Source of the DNA: Pleurodeles waltl
Lineage: Eukaryota > Chordata > Amphibia > Caudata > Salamandridae
Length of the DNA stretch: 64,000 nt
Direction of reading: 5' to 3'
Assembly: GCF_031143425.1 (NCBI RefSeq)
Contig: NC_090451.1
Coordinates: 661,444,575 to 661,508,574, forward strand
Both the position numbers and the translations under genes were made by a program. This document shows, in pieces, positions 21,442 through 29,755 of this stretch. Every line of letters begins with the position of its first letter. Positions within the stretch are counted from its first letter, which is position 1. The notes under the pieces are model-generated. The model was not told where the DNA came from. It worked only from the letters and a program-made list of their open reading frames with translations, and did not search any database.

Positions 21442-24400
21442 AACATAATTTGTTGTAAAGACATGCGTGGTAAAGGGTATGCGTAGTAATGTCATTCTCG
21501 TTGTGACACACACATGGTAATGATGTGTGTTGCAACGGAATGTGTAGTTCCGACATACAACCGCACCAAAGTGTACTGACTACTAGTTCACTGTTAGTAT
21601 CGTTTTATTCCAGTGTCAAAATCAACTGGCCCCAGTGGCACCCTGTCCAATGTTACTATCATCTCCCTTTTCCAGTGTCAGAGTCTCCCTGTCCCAATGT
21701 CTCTATGTAACATAATCAACAGTGAAAGGTCCCCCACATCACGCTTATAGGTGACCACTTTGTTGGCATGGTTAGCCTGGGTTAAAGTGCTCCCTCAAGT
21801 GTGTTAGACGCACTTTTGGGAAAACTGAAATGGCAGCCGGCCAGCATTGTGTTTTGCTTTACATAACGAAACCAAATTCGGCAGGCCATCCAATGCTCTG
21901 AACCCAGTAGCCCTATGGCAGATGGGATCCAGGCAGAGGGTTACCCACGGTGGTGCATTAGAAACCTGGCTCTAAATTTCCCACCACTAAATGATGCACT
22001 GTAACCGAGTATTTGGCTGAGTTGGAGAACGGACAAGCTACAGCGATTCTTCCACTATGCCAATCTCTGAATAACTACCTGCATATTTGCCTCTTAAAGA
22101 ATAATGAAAGATTACTGTTTTGCATTATAAAGGGCCAAGAAACCCACCTTGGTGCTCAGGCACTTTATAACTAATATAAAATAAGGCAAACAAAATAATT
22201 TTAAAGCTGCTCATTTAGGCAAATACGCTACACATTTCCTCGTGACCAGCTCCCACCTACTCCAGTTTTTCAAAGACTGGATAACATGTTTATTTTGACA
22301 AGGATGTGAAATGGTTTTGGCAAAACTCCAACTTGTCATTGATTGCCTGTGGCGCTTCAATTCTAGTTTAGAACTGGTTTTGCTGACTCAGAGGGCTGTT
22401 GAATACTTTAAAACTAAATGTAAGATTAAAAGAAATCTGCTAAGATATAAACAGCAGCTAATCTGCATCTGACTTGCTCACATATGATTCCCGTAACAGT
22501 TGTTGATTCTTCAGGAATATATACCATATTGGAACTCTGGTACTGCAAATGAAGCAAGAGAGGACCAATAATTGTAAGTGTAATTGTATTTTTATATATT
22601 GGCCAAAATGAGTATTTTGACCCTTCTGCTTAAACAGTCCAGTGTTTCGCTTTCTGTGTTTTTTGTTTTTGTTTAGATCATTCTAAGCAGTGTGGTTTGA
22701 ATAACTATTAGCTTTTCAGCCCTTCTGCTTCCAGACTATGCAGGTCATTGAAGTGCAGCTAAACTGTCCATTAAAGTTAGGGGGCCTTCAACATCTGGTT
22801 TAGCCACCAGCAGTGGGCTGTATTGTTGAATTACAGCCTGATGCACGGGCTACGCTCATCATCAATGTCCCTATACCAGAGGAAGAGGGCCTTTAACAAC
22901 CACTGGAATATCAAACCTCAAAGCCTTTGCCAGCCTAATTGGCCGTATGAATGGCTTTTGCTTTCAGTGGAACTCCCAAGCATTCCCTGTTCTAAATAAA
23001 CATTACCACAGTCGGACAGCTGTTATAATGGCCCTAAACCTAACTTATAAGTCTGTGCTGCAGGCGCAGGCATATGTTAAGGGTGAAACCTTTAACAACT
23101 GGTATGTCACAATACAACACTGAGGGTAGGATGTTCTAAACTGAAATTGCAGAAATCCAAAGATTAACATTGGAATGTTAAACCAGAGGGTCTGTACCAG
23201 TCATTATAGACCCTGAGTCCTTCATTATCTTCAACGCAGCTCTCAATGTATCAACGTTTTATTAAAAGTCTGCACCTGCATCAGTTGTTCATAAAATATT
23301 TCTGGTAGGTAATGTAGCAAGGCCTTGAGAGACTGACAGACAGGGAATAAAATATGTTGGGGAATTAGAAATGTAAATTGAGGCGGCATTATGAGACAAC
23401 AGACTTAATGGCTATGCATCATGAATATCATGGATGATATTAACCATATATTTTTCCATCAGAAGATGTCAAGTATGTTTTTTGGAAGTCTGTTAAAAGG
23501 GAGAAAATCTGGTGCAGTGCTTTTTCAATGTTTGCTACGTACCAACATGTCCTCAGGAACATAAGGCATATATATTGTGGACTGTGAAAATTTAGATCAA
23601 TTAGACTTTGTCCCTTGTTCATGTTAGCTTTAATTTAACTCTACAGAAAAGACATATGCTTTTAGTGTTTTCCAGAAAATGCAGATTAAACAAAAAGATG
23701 TTGATGCAAATAAATTGACCAAAAAGAAGCTGAACTCTTCCTCTGTAAGGTCAATGGCAGACCTAATTTTAGAATGAGTAATACTTTCAAGACTGAAAAC
23801 ATTATATATGACAATTATATATCACATTTTAATATGCTAATCAAACTATGATAGTTTATGGACAGCTTTCAACCAATTGTTTTTATTCGGAATTTATTAG
23901 TTGAGCAAACTATATAAATGATCACCAATCAATTGATAAAAATTGATAAAACGATATCATCTTGATCTGAAAACTCTGTACCGCTGCTGAGGAACACTGC
24001 CATCCTTTGATGCTCATGTAAATCTGCACCTTGGGTTGCTAACTACCCCTTAAGCCTAGGAAGCTTTGTGATGTTTCGTGGCAGCTGAAAGCACTAGCCT
24101 CGAAGAGGACTGGCGATAAAAGGACACTGGAAGACCACTGAAGAAGTCTTCGAGGGATTGTTTAAATACAGAGGGCCCACATTTTTAAGGCAGTGAGCAC
24201 CAAAGGTACAGATGGAGCGGGAGATTGCACTCTTACTGTTAAATCTAAACAAGCGTTCTGGTGTGGAACACTGTCATTTTCCAGCAGGTTCTGAAGAATG
24301 TTCTGACCGCTAGATTTTTTGCAGCTAATGTGTGCAAAACAAAGATTGAGAAACATTTCTACAAAGAAAATGTAAAAGGGTTTTTTACCTCCATCCTAAT

Positions 24401-25343
24401 AAGTGGGAAAAACTACGGTCTCAGTCCAACGAAGATGCAACCTTACATGCTCTATTTATCATCTTGGCCCACTCAGAGCATTTTCCATTACCATTGCGTT
24501 TGCCATGACTCAACTGCAAACACTTGTTCAGCCAATTTAATACCATGGCTCTGTCAACTGCCACCGCATAACAACTGAGAAGGAGAAACTAGAAGAAAAG
24601 AATGCTGTAGTGGAAACCACAAAGCAGATCCTGCGACTACCTACCTTCTCTCACCAGGTGCTTTTCCTCATGCAACTGTGTTTCAAGGAAGACTGATCTC
24701 AACTTGAGCCAAATATGTACTTCTGATTGAGTCATTTCTATCTTACACTAATCTGAAGGGCTTGATCTCAATTCACAATTCATTTACATCTCAGTGTATG
24801 ATCATGCTCCCTCTACAGCAATTTAAAGGAGACTGAAATTTTGGAAAACGTATTTTTAAGCCCTCATAGGTGTGTCTCCGTTGAATTGTATGCTAATGAA
24901 GGCTCCCTTTGGTTAGCATTAGGAATGTTCTACATTATTTTGAACATTTTCAGCAATTTGTTATTCTTCCTTTTATGTTAGGTAATTCCGTTTATTATTT
25001 TAATGAGTAGTGTTTGAGTTTTATGTTCTTCAGTATTATTTTTCTTCCTGATCTCTTTATCCGCCGCCTACTCTGGTGAAATAAAGCTTTTGAGGTTTGT
25101 GTAAAAAAACAAAAAGGCAACCCAGGGGGTATTCAATGAGGTCTTGCGATGTGCATTTGTGGCACGCCACTGGACTCAGGTACTGTGGGCATAGAGAAAA
25201 AGCAGTCCTCTCAGTCTCTCACCCCAGCCAATGGGTTTCTCACTCAGATCTTCGTTAATGCCACTGAACAACATGCACTGACCTGTCAAACAGCTCTTTC
25301 ATGATGCTGCCAAGATTTCAGATGGATTGCTGGTGATTGTAAA
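21442..25343. other. Non-coding DNA, no gene recognised
   Basis: Begins with the right half of the foldback repeat and a short piece of the degenerate minisatellite (21590-21710). AAATAAAGCTTTTGAGG followed by an A-rich tail at about 25080-25117 looks like the polyadenylated 3' end of a retrocopy. The sequence upstream has no convincing reading frame. Confidence 0.45.
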
Positions 25344-25455
25344 GAAGGATAAGTTACTTACCTGTAAATCCTAGTTCTCTTCCAGGGGTATCCTCATCAG
25401 GTAAGTTTACAGGTAAGTAACTTATCCTTCTCTTCCAGGGGATCCTCATCAATAG
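25344..25455 (-). repeat. C left end fused to remnant ICR (internal deletion)
   Basis: 25344-25398 is the element end (GAAGGATAAGTTACTTACCT...). It is followed almost at once by part of the ICR (about 25404-25455: TTTACAGGTAAGTAACTTATCC then TTCTCTTCCAGGGG). The body of the 3' ITR and most of the first ICR half are deleted. Comparison copy: 36591-36690. Confidence 0.8.
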
Positions 25456-25535
25456 TCATAAACATTGAATAGATTAGCAAGCCCATCCCTAAACTCTGCG
25501 GACTGTCCGAAGTGAAGTGCAGGAATAGATAAGTA

Positions 25536-25776
25536 TTATGCAAATAAATTTCTCAGAGAGGCCTGCCCCACTTGGGCATCCGCTCTTGCATCTGAGTCTA
25601 AACAGTAATGTCTAGTAAACGTATGCACAGACTTCCATGTAGCAGCCTTACAAATCTCAGATATTGGAACATTGTTAAGGAGGGCAGCAGTAGCCGCTTT
25701 TCCCCTTGTGGAATGCGCTTTAGGCCTCGCTATTAATTGTTTATTAGCCAGCTGGTAAGTATTAACAATACAAGAA
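25536..25776 (-). pseudogene. C tyrosine recombinase, C-terminal piece (split by B1)
   Basis: Codes the end of the YR: HSTRG catalytic box, EICKAATWKSVHTF, and the HYCLD tyrosine, ending RNLFA-stop at 25536-25538. It breaks at 25776, where B1 begins, and continues at 31771. The paralogue at 36081-36527 carries the uninterrupted sequence, and comparison shows the host frame would be continuous without B1. The catalytic His, Arg and Tyr are retained in this piece. Confidence 0.88.
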
Positions 25777-25992
25777 GAACGAGTTACTTACCTTCGGTAA
25801 CGACTTTTCTGGTGGATACATTAGCTACCTGTGGATTCCTCACCTCATGAATACTCCCATGGCGCCAGCATTCTACGGAAATCTTCTTACTAGTCTCTGC
25901 ACGTCGACGAGGACGTCACTGTCTCGCACGCGACGCCGTCTGACGTCATACAGGCAATAAGAGGTCCTCGACGACGTGCGGACGTCAGTACC
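25777..25992 (-). repeat. 3' inverted terminal repeat of B1 with extension
   Basis: Inverted match to 31589-31770, with about 33 extra bases at the outer end (GAACGAGTTACTTACCTTCG...). It is rich in CpG and has TGACGTCA at 25941-25948. Confidence 0.92.
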
Positions 25993-26105
25993 AATCATTT
26001 TTTACGTGCATGAGAACAACCAGGCAATGCAATGAAAGAACAAAGCAACATCCATTATATTGTAAAAATACACCACATTGTATGAATAACTGTAAATCTT
26101 TTTTA

Positions 26106-26135
26106 TGTACATATATATATATATATATATATATA
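26106..26135. repeat. (TA)n microsatellite in B1
   Basis: A TA run between the 3' ITR and the ICR. It is a few bases shorter in B2; the whole segment before the ICR is net 2 bp shorter there. Confidence 0.85.
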
Positions 26136-26319
26136 AAACTCTTTCTTTTAAAAATATATACACACACCAAGTATATACATAAAGATATATACACATATAC
26201 CCATATATATATATAAATATATTATATATATACATCTATTGCACCCTCAAAGATCAAGAGGAGCGCACTCAAGGATTACTTGGCAAGACCATAAAGGCAA
26301 CGGGGAGGCGGGTGGGACC

Positions 26320-26430
26320 GTGAGGAATCCACAGGTAGCTAATGTATCCACCAGAAAAGTCGTTACCGAAGGTAAGTAACTCGTTCTTCTGATGGATACA
26401 ACTACCTGTGGATTCCTCACCTCATGAATA
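26320..26430 (-). repeat. Internal complementary region of B1
   Basis: 26320-26386 is the exact reverse complement of the left end 25777-25843 (67 bp). 26387-26430 is the exact reverse complement of the right end 31727-31770 (44 bp). They join as TTCTTC. End-specific differences (CTGGTGGATACATTAGC versus CTGATGGATACAAC) are kept in the matching half. Confidence 0.93.
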
Positions 26431-26474
26431 GAGTCCCAAAGCAGTACCACGCCCGGCGATGGGTGCCTAAATGG

Positions 26475-29348
26475 TCAAACCAAGAAATCCTGCAGCACTG
26501 ACCGTGCAAAATGGCCGTCCCTTCTAACCTCAGAATCTAAACAGTAATGTTTTGCAAAAGTGTGAAGGGACGACCAAGTTGCGGCCTTGCAGATGTCGAC
26601 CACAGGAACACCTCTGGCTAAGGCCGAAGTGGCCGACTTAGCTCTGGTGGAATGAGCTCTAATGCCCTCAGGAGGATCCTTCTTTGCCAAAGAGTAACAT
26701 ATTTTAATGCAAAGAACAACCCACCTGGATAGTGTTCTCTTGTGGACTGCCTTTCCTCTCCTCTTGCCCACGTATCCAATAAACAGCTGATCCTCCAGCC
26801 TGAAATCCTTTGTTCTATTGATAAAGAAGCTCAACGCTCTCTTTGGATCCAGACGGTGCAGTCTTTCTTCCTCTTTGGAAGGATGAGGCGGAGAATAGAA
26901 CGTGGACAAAGTAATTGCCTGAGCCAAATGGAAGGGTGAAACAACCTTCGGGAGGAAAGCAGCCTTGGTCCTCAACACCACCTTATCCCCATAAAAAGTT
27001 GTATAAGGGGGTTTTACTGATAAGGCCTGCAACTCACTCACTCTCCTTGCTGATGTTATAGCTATCAGGAAGACTGTTTTTAAAAACAAATACCTTAAGG
27101 GGCAAGAATGCATAGGTTCAAAAGGGGACCCCATAAGGAAAGTCAGGACTAAGGACAAATCCCATTGCGGCATAACGAATGGCTTTGGAGGATATTGATT
27201 TAGAAGACCTTTCAAGAATCTGATAACAATAGGGGATTTAAATAAAGATGGTTGGTCTGGAAGACATATGAAGGCTGACAAGGCCGATAAATAACCTTTA
27301 ATGGTAGCCACTGCACAACCTTTCTGCGCCAGAGATAGAGCAAAAGACAAAACGTCCGATAGATGAGCTTGTAAAGGATCAATCTGCCTCTCTCCACACC
27401 ACGCAACAAATTTAGACCACCTATTAGCGTAGATAGATTTAGTGGAGTGTCGCCTGGCCGCTAATATAACATCCACTACCTCAGGCGGGAGAGAGAAGGA
27501 ACTCAGGTTGCCCCGTTCAATCTCCAGGCATGTAGGTGCAGACTCTGGAGGTTGGGGTGTAGAACCTGCCCCTGCGACTGCGAGAGGAGGTCTGCCCTGA
27601 AAGGGAGACGGAGCGGCGGGCACGTTGAGAGTTGGAGAAGGTCGGAGTACCACACCCTCCTTGGCCAATCCGGAGCTATTACGATTACTAGAGCCCGGTC
27701 TTGGCGAATCTTCCTCAATACTCGAGGAATCAAGGGTATGGGAGGAAACGCGTAAAGCAACTGGCCGCACCAGGTCATTTGAAACGCGTCCCCCAATGCT
27801 TCCTGCATCGGATACTGAAGGCTGCAGAACAACGGACAATGCGCGTTCTCTCGAGTGGCGAACAGATCTACCCGAGGAAACCCCCACTTCTGGAAGATTA
27901 AACGGACTTGATCTGGATGGAGACGCCACTCGTGGTCTGCCGAGAAGTGGCGACTGAGACTGTCCGCACGCACGTTCAAGACTCCGGCCAGATGGTTTGC
28001 TATCAAGCAAATCCGATGGTCCTTTGCCCAGGACCATAGTCGAAGAGCTTCTCTGCAGAGAAGGTACGACCCCACTCCTCCCTGCTTGTTTATGTACCAC
28101 ATCGTGGTAGTATTGTCCGTTAGGACCTGTACCGACTGACCACGAAGGGAAGGGAGGAAGGCCTTGAGAGCCAGACGTACAGCCCGTAACTCTAACAGAT
28201 TGATGTGAAAAATCTGTTCCTCTGGAGACCAAAGACCTTTGATCTCCAGATCCCCCAGATGAGCTCCCCACCCTAGAGTGGAAGCATCCGTTATGACTGT
28301 GGCCACTGGTGGCGACTGCTGGAACGGTTTTCCTTGTGAAAGATTGTTGCTTGCAATCCACCACTTCAAATCCACAGCAGCATCTCTGGAGATCTTGACA
28401 GTACCCTCTAGATCCCCTCTGTGTTGAGACCACTGCCTTCGGAGGCACCACTGAAGAGCCCTCATGTGCCAGCGAGCATGCGTGACCAACAGAATGCAGG
28501 AGGCAAAAAGACCGAGCAGACGAAGGACCTTGAGGACTGGAACTACCGCTCCGTTTCGAAACATTGGAACCAAATCCTGAATATCTTGAATCCGCTGAGG
28601 CGGAGGAAAGGCCCGACCCAATGTCGTATCCAGTACTGCCCCTATGAACAGGAGGCGCTGAGAGGGCTCCAGGTGAGATTTGGGCTCGTTCACCGAAAAG
28701 CCCAGGTCGAACAACAACTGGGTTGTTGACTGCAGATGACGCAACACAAGCTCCGGGGACTTGGCTTTGATCAACCAATCGTCCAAGTAAGGGAATACTG
28801 CTATCCCCTTCCTTCTGAGCTCTGCCGCAACCACCGACATCACCTTCGTGAAGACTCGAGGTGCTGAAGTAAGACCAAACGGAAGGACCGCAAACTGGTA
28901 GTGTTGCGATCCCACCACAAACCGGAGATACTTCCTGTGTGACTTGAGTATCGGGATATGAAAGTAAGCATCCTGCAAGTCGACAGACACCATCCAGTCT
29001 TCCATGTTCAACGCCAAAAGCACCTGTGCTAGGGTCAGCATCTTGAACTTTTCCTGCTTGAGGAACCAATTCAAGATCCTCAGGTCCAGAATTGGTCTCA
29101 AACGACCATCCTTCTTGGGAATCAGGAAATACCTTGAGTAAACTCCTTGACCCCTTTCCTGCTCCGGGACCAACTCCACCGCGCCCTTTAAAAGGAGGAC
29201 TTCCACCTCCTGTTCTAGCAACAGGAGGTGTTCTTGTGAACAATACGAAGGGCGGGGCGGGATGAGGGGCGGAAACTCCCGAAAGGGAAGGGTGTAGCCT
29301 TTTCCCACAACACTGAGAACCCAAGTGTCCGACGTAACAGTCTCCCAT
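26475..29348 (-). CDS. Tyrosine recombinase frame (ORF3) of B1
   Basis: 957 codons from the first ATG. The last third is the YR: N-terminal domain from about residue 625 (STKSIYANRWSKFVAWC), first catalytic Arg in ITSARRVSELQ, HSTRA at about 899-902, and the nucleophile Tyr in HYCLD at about 935, ending LQDFLV. It should integrate the circular DNA copy. The first roughly 615 codons overlap RT/RNase H in another frame and are Ser/Gly/Val-rich with no domain I recognise. The frame is that of gag: after the gag TAG (29412-29414) it is open straight on. The real start is unknown; the protein may be made from a shorter region, by TAG readthrough, or from a spliced RNA. Confidence 0.85.
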   Translation of the reverse strand: MGDCYVGHLGSQCCGKRLHPSLSGVSAPHPAPPFVLFTRTPPVARTGGGSPPFKGRGGVGPGAGKGSRSLLKVFPDSQEGWSFETNSGPEDLELVPQAGKVQDADPSTGAFGVEHGRLDGVCRLAGCLLSYPDTQVTQEVSPVCGGIATLPVCGPSVWSYFSTSSLHEGDVGGCGRAQKEGDSSIPLLGRLVDQSQVPGACVASSAVNNPVVVRPGLFGERAQISPGALSAPPVHRGSTGYDIGSGLSSASADSRYSGFGSNVSKRSGSSSPQGPSSARSFCLLHSVGHACSLAHEGSSVVPPKAVVSTQRGSRGYCQDLQRCCCGFEVVDCKQQSFTRKTVPAVATSGHSHNGCFHSRVGSSSGGSGDQRSLVSRGTDFSHQSVRVTGCTSGSQGLPPFPSWSVGTGPNGQYYHDVVHKQAGRSGVVPSLQRSSSTMVLGKGPSDLLDSKPSGRSLERACGQSQSPLLGRPRVASPSRSSPFNLPEVGVSSGRSVRHSRERALSVVLQPSVSDAGSIGGRVSNDLVRPVALRVSSHTLDSSSIEEDSPRPGSSNRNSSGLAKEGVVLRPSPTLNVPAAPSPFQGRPPLAVAGAGSTPQPPESAPTCLEIERGNLSSFSLPPEVVDVILAARRHSTKSIYANRWSKFVAWCGERQIDPLQAHLSDVLSFALSLAQKGCAVATIKGYLSALSAFICLPDQPSLFKSPIVIRFLKGLLNQYPPKPFVMPQWDLSLVLTFLMGSPFEPMHSCPLRYLFLKTVFLIAITSARRVSELQALSVKPPYTTFYGDKVVLRTKAAFLPKVVSPFHLAQAITLSTFYSPPHPSKEEERLHRLDPKRALSFFINRTKDFRLEDQLFIGYVGKRRGKAVHKRTLSRWVVLCIKICYSLAKKDPPEGIRAHSTRAKSATSALARGVPVVDICKAATWSSLHTFAKHYCLDSEVRRDGHFARSVLQDFLV

Positions 29349-29755
29349 TTGGTGAGAAAATGCTGTAATCTTCCCCCTACAGGAGAGGAGTGAGTGGGAA
29401 ATGGTGGAAGCCTAAGGCTGCTTCCCCTGCTGCACCCCGCCAGAGGATGAGGAAGAGGCAGAGTGCTGCTGAGAGGCTCCCCTGGTGCGGACCCTACCCC
29501 TCCCCCTAAAAGATCTATAGGGGTGGGAAGAGGCAGGTTGCTGATATCTTCCCCGAAAGGAAGAGGAGGAAGAGCCACGCCCAAATCCACGAAACCTCCT
29601 GAAGAATCTGGAAGAGGCCGTGGAAGAAGGAGCTTGGAGTCCCAACGACTTAGCCGTGGCCCTGCTCTCCTTAAAGCGTTCCAAGGCCGAATCAGCCTTA
29701 GCCCCAAACAGTTTGTCCCCATCAAACGGGAGATCCAACAATGTGGACTGTACAT
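27503..29755 (-). CDS. Reverse transcriptase / RNase H (ORF2) of B1
   Basis: 750 codons. RT blocks: KKDGRLRPILDLR, VDLQDAYFHIPI (first Asp), VLPFGLTSAPRVFTK, and FPYLDDWLIKA (YLDD). RNase H follows with its four acidic sites in VITDAS, LLELRAV, LTDNTTT and NVRADSLSR. The C-terminal DIRS domain (VDLFATRENAHCP, YAFPPIPLIPRVL, APDWPRRVWY) is usually compared with Dam-type methyltransferases; I cannot confirm activity. It overlaps gag by 344 bases in the +1 frame, so expression may use frameshifting or internal initiation; the ATG at 29755 lies inside gag and may not be the true start. Confidence 0.92.
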   Translation of the reverse strand: MYSPHCWISRLMGTNCLGLRLIRPWNALRRAGPRLSRWDSKLLLPRPLPDSSGGFVDLGVALPPLPFGEDISNLPLPTPIDLLGGGVGSAPGEPLSSTLPLPHPLAGCSRGSSLRLPPFPTHSSPVGGRLQHFLTKWETVTSDTWVLSVVGKGYTLPFREFPPLIPPRPSYCSQEHLLLLEQEVEVLLLKGAVELVPEQERGQGVYSRYFLIPKKDGRLRPILDLRILNWFLKQEKFKMLTLAQVLLALNMEDWMVSVDLQDAYFHIPILKSHRKYLRFVVGSQHYQFAVLPFGLTSAPRVFTKVMSVVAAELRRKGIAVFPYLDDWLIKAKSPELVLRHLQSTTQLLFDLGFSVNEPKSHLEPSQRLLFIGAVLDTTLGRAFPPPQRIQDIQDLVPMFRNGAVVPVLKVLRLLGLFASCILLVTHARWHMRALQWCLRRQWSQHRGDLEGTVKISRDAAVDLKWWIASNNLSQGKPFQQSPPVATVITDASTLGWGAHLGDLEIKGLWSPEEQIFHINLLELRAVRLALKAFLPSLRGQSVQVLTDNTTTMWYINKQGGVGSYLLCREALRLWSWAKDHRICLIANHLAGVLNVRADSLSRHFSADHEWRLHPDQVRLIFQKWGFPRVDLFATRENAHCPLFCSLQYPMQEALGDAFQMTWCGQLLYAFPPIPLIPRVLRKIRQDRALVIVIAPDWPRRVWYSDLLQLSTCPPLRLPFRADLLSQSQGQVLHPNLQSLHLHAWRLNGAT

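Noticed and set aside
26320..26430. CRISPR-like or attachment-site array
   Set aside because: It is the DIRS ICR, fully explained by the two element ends.
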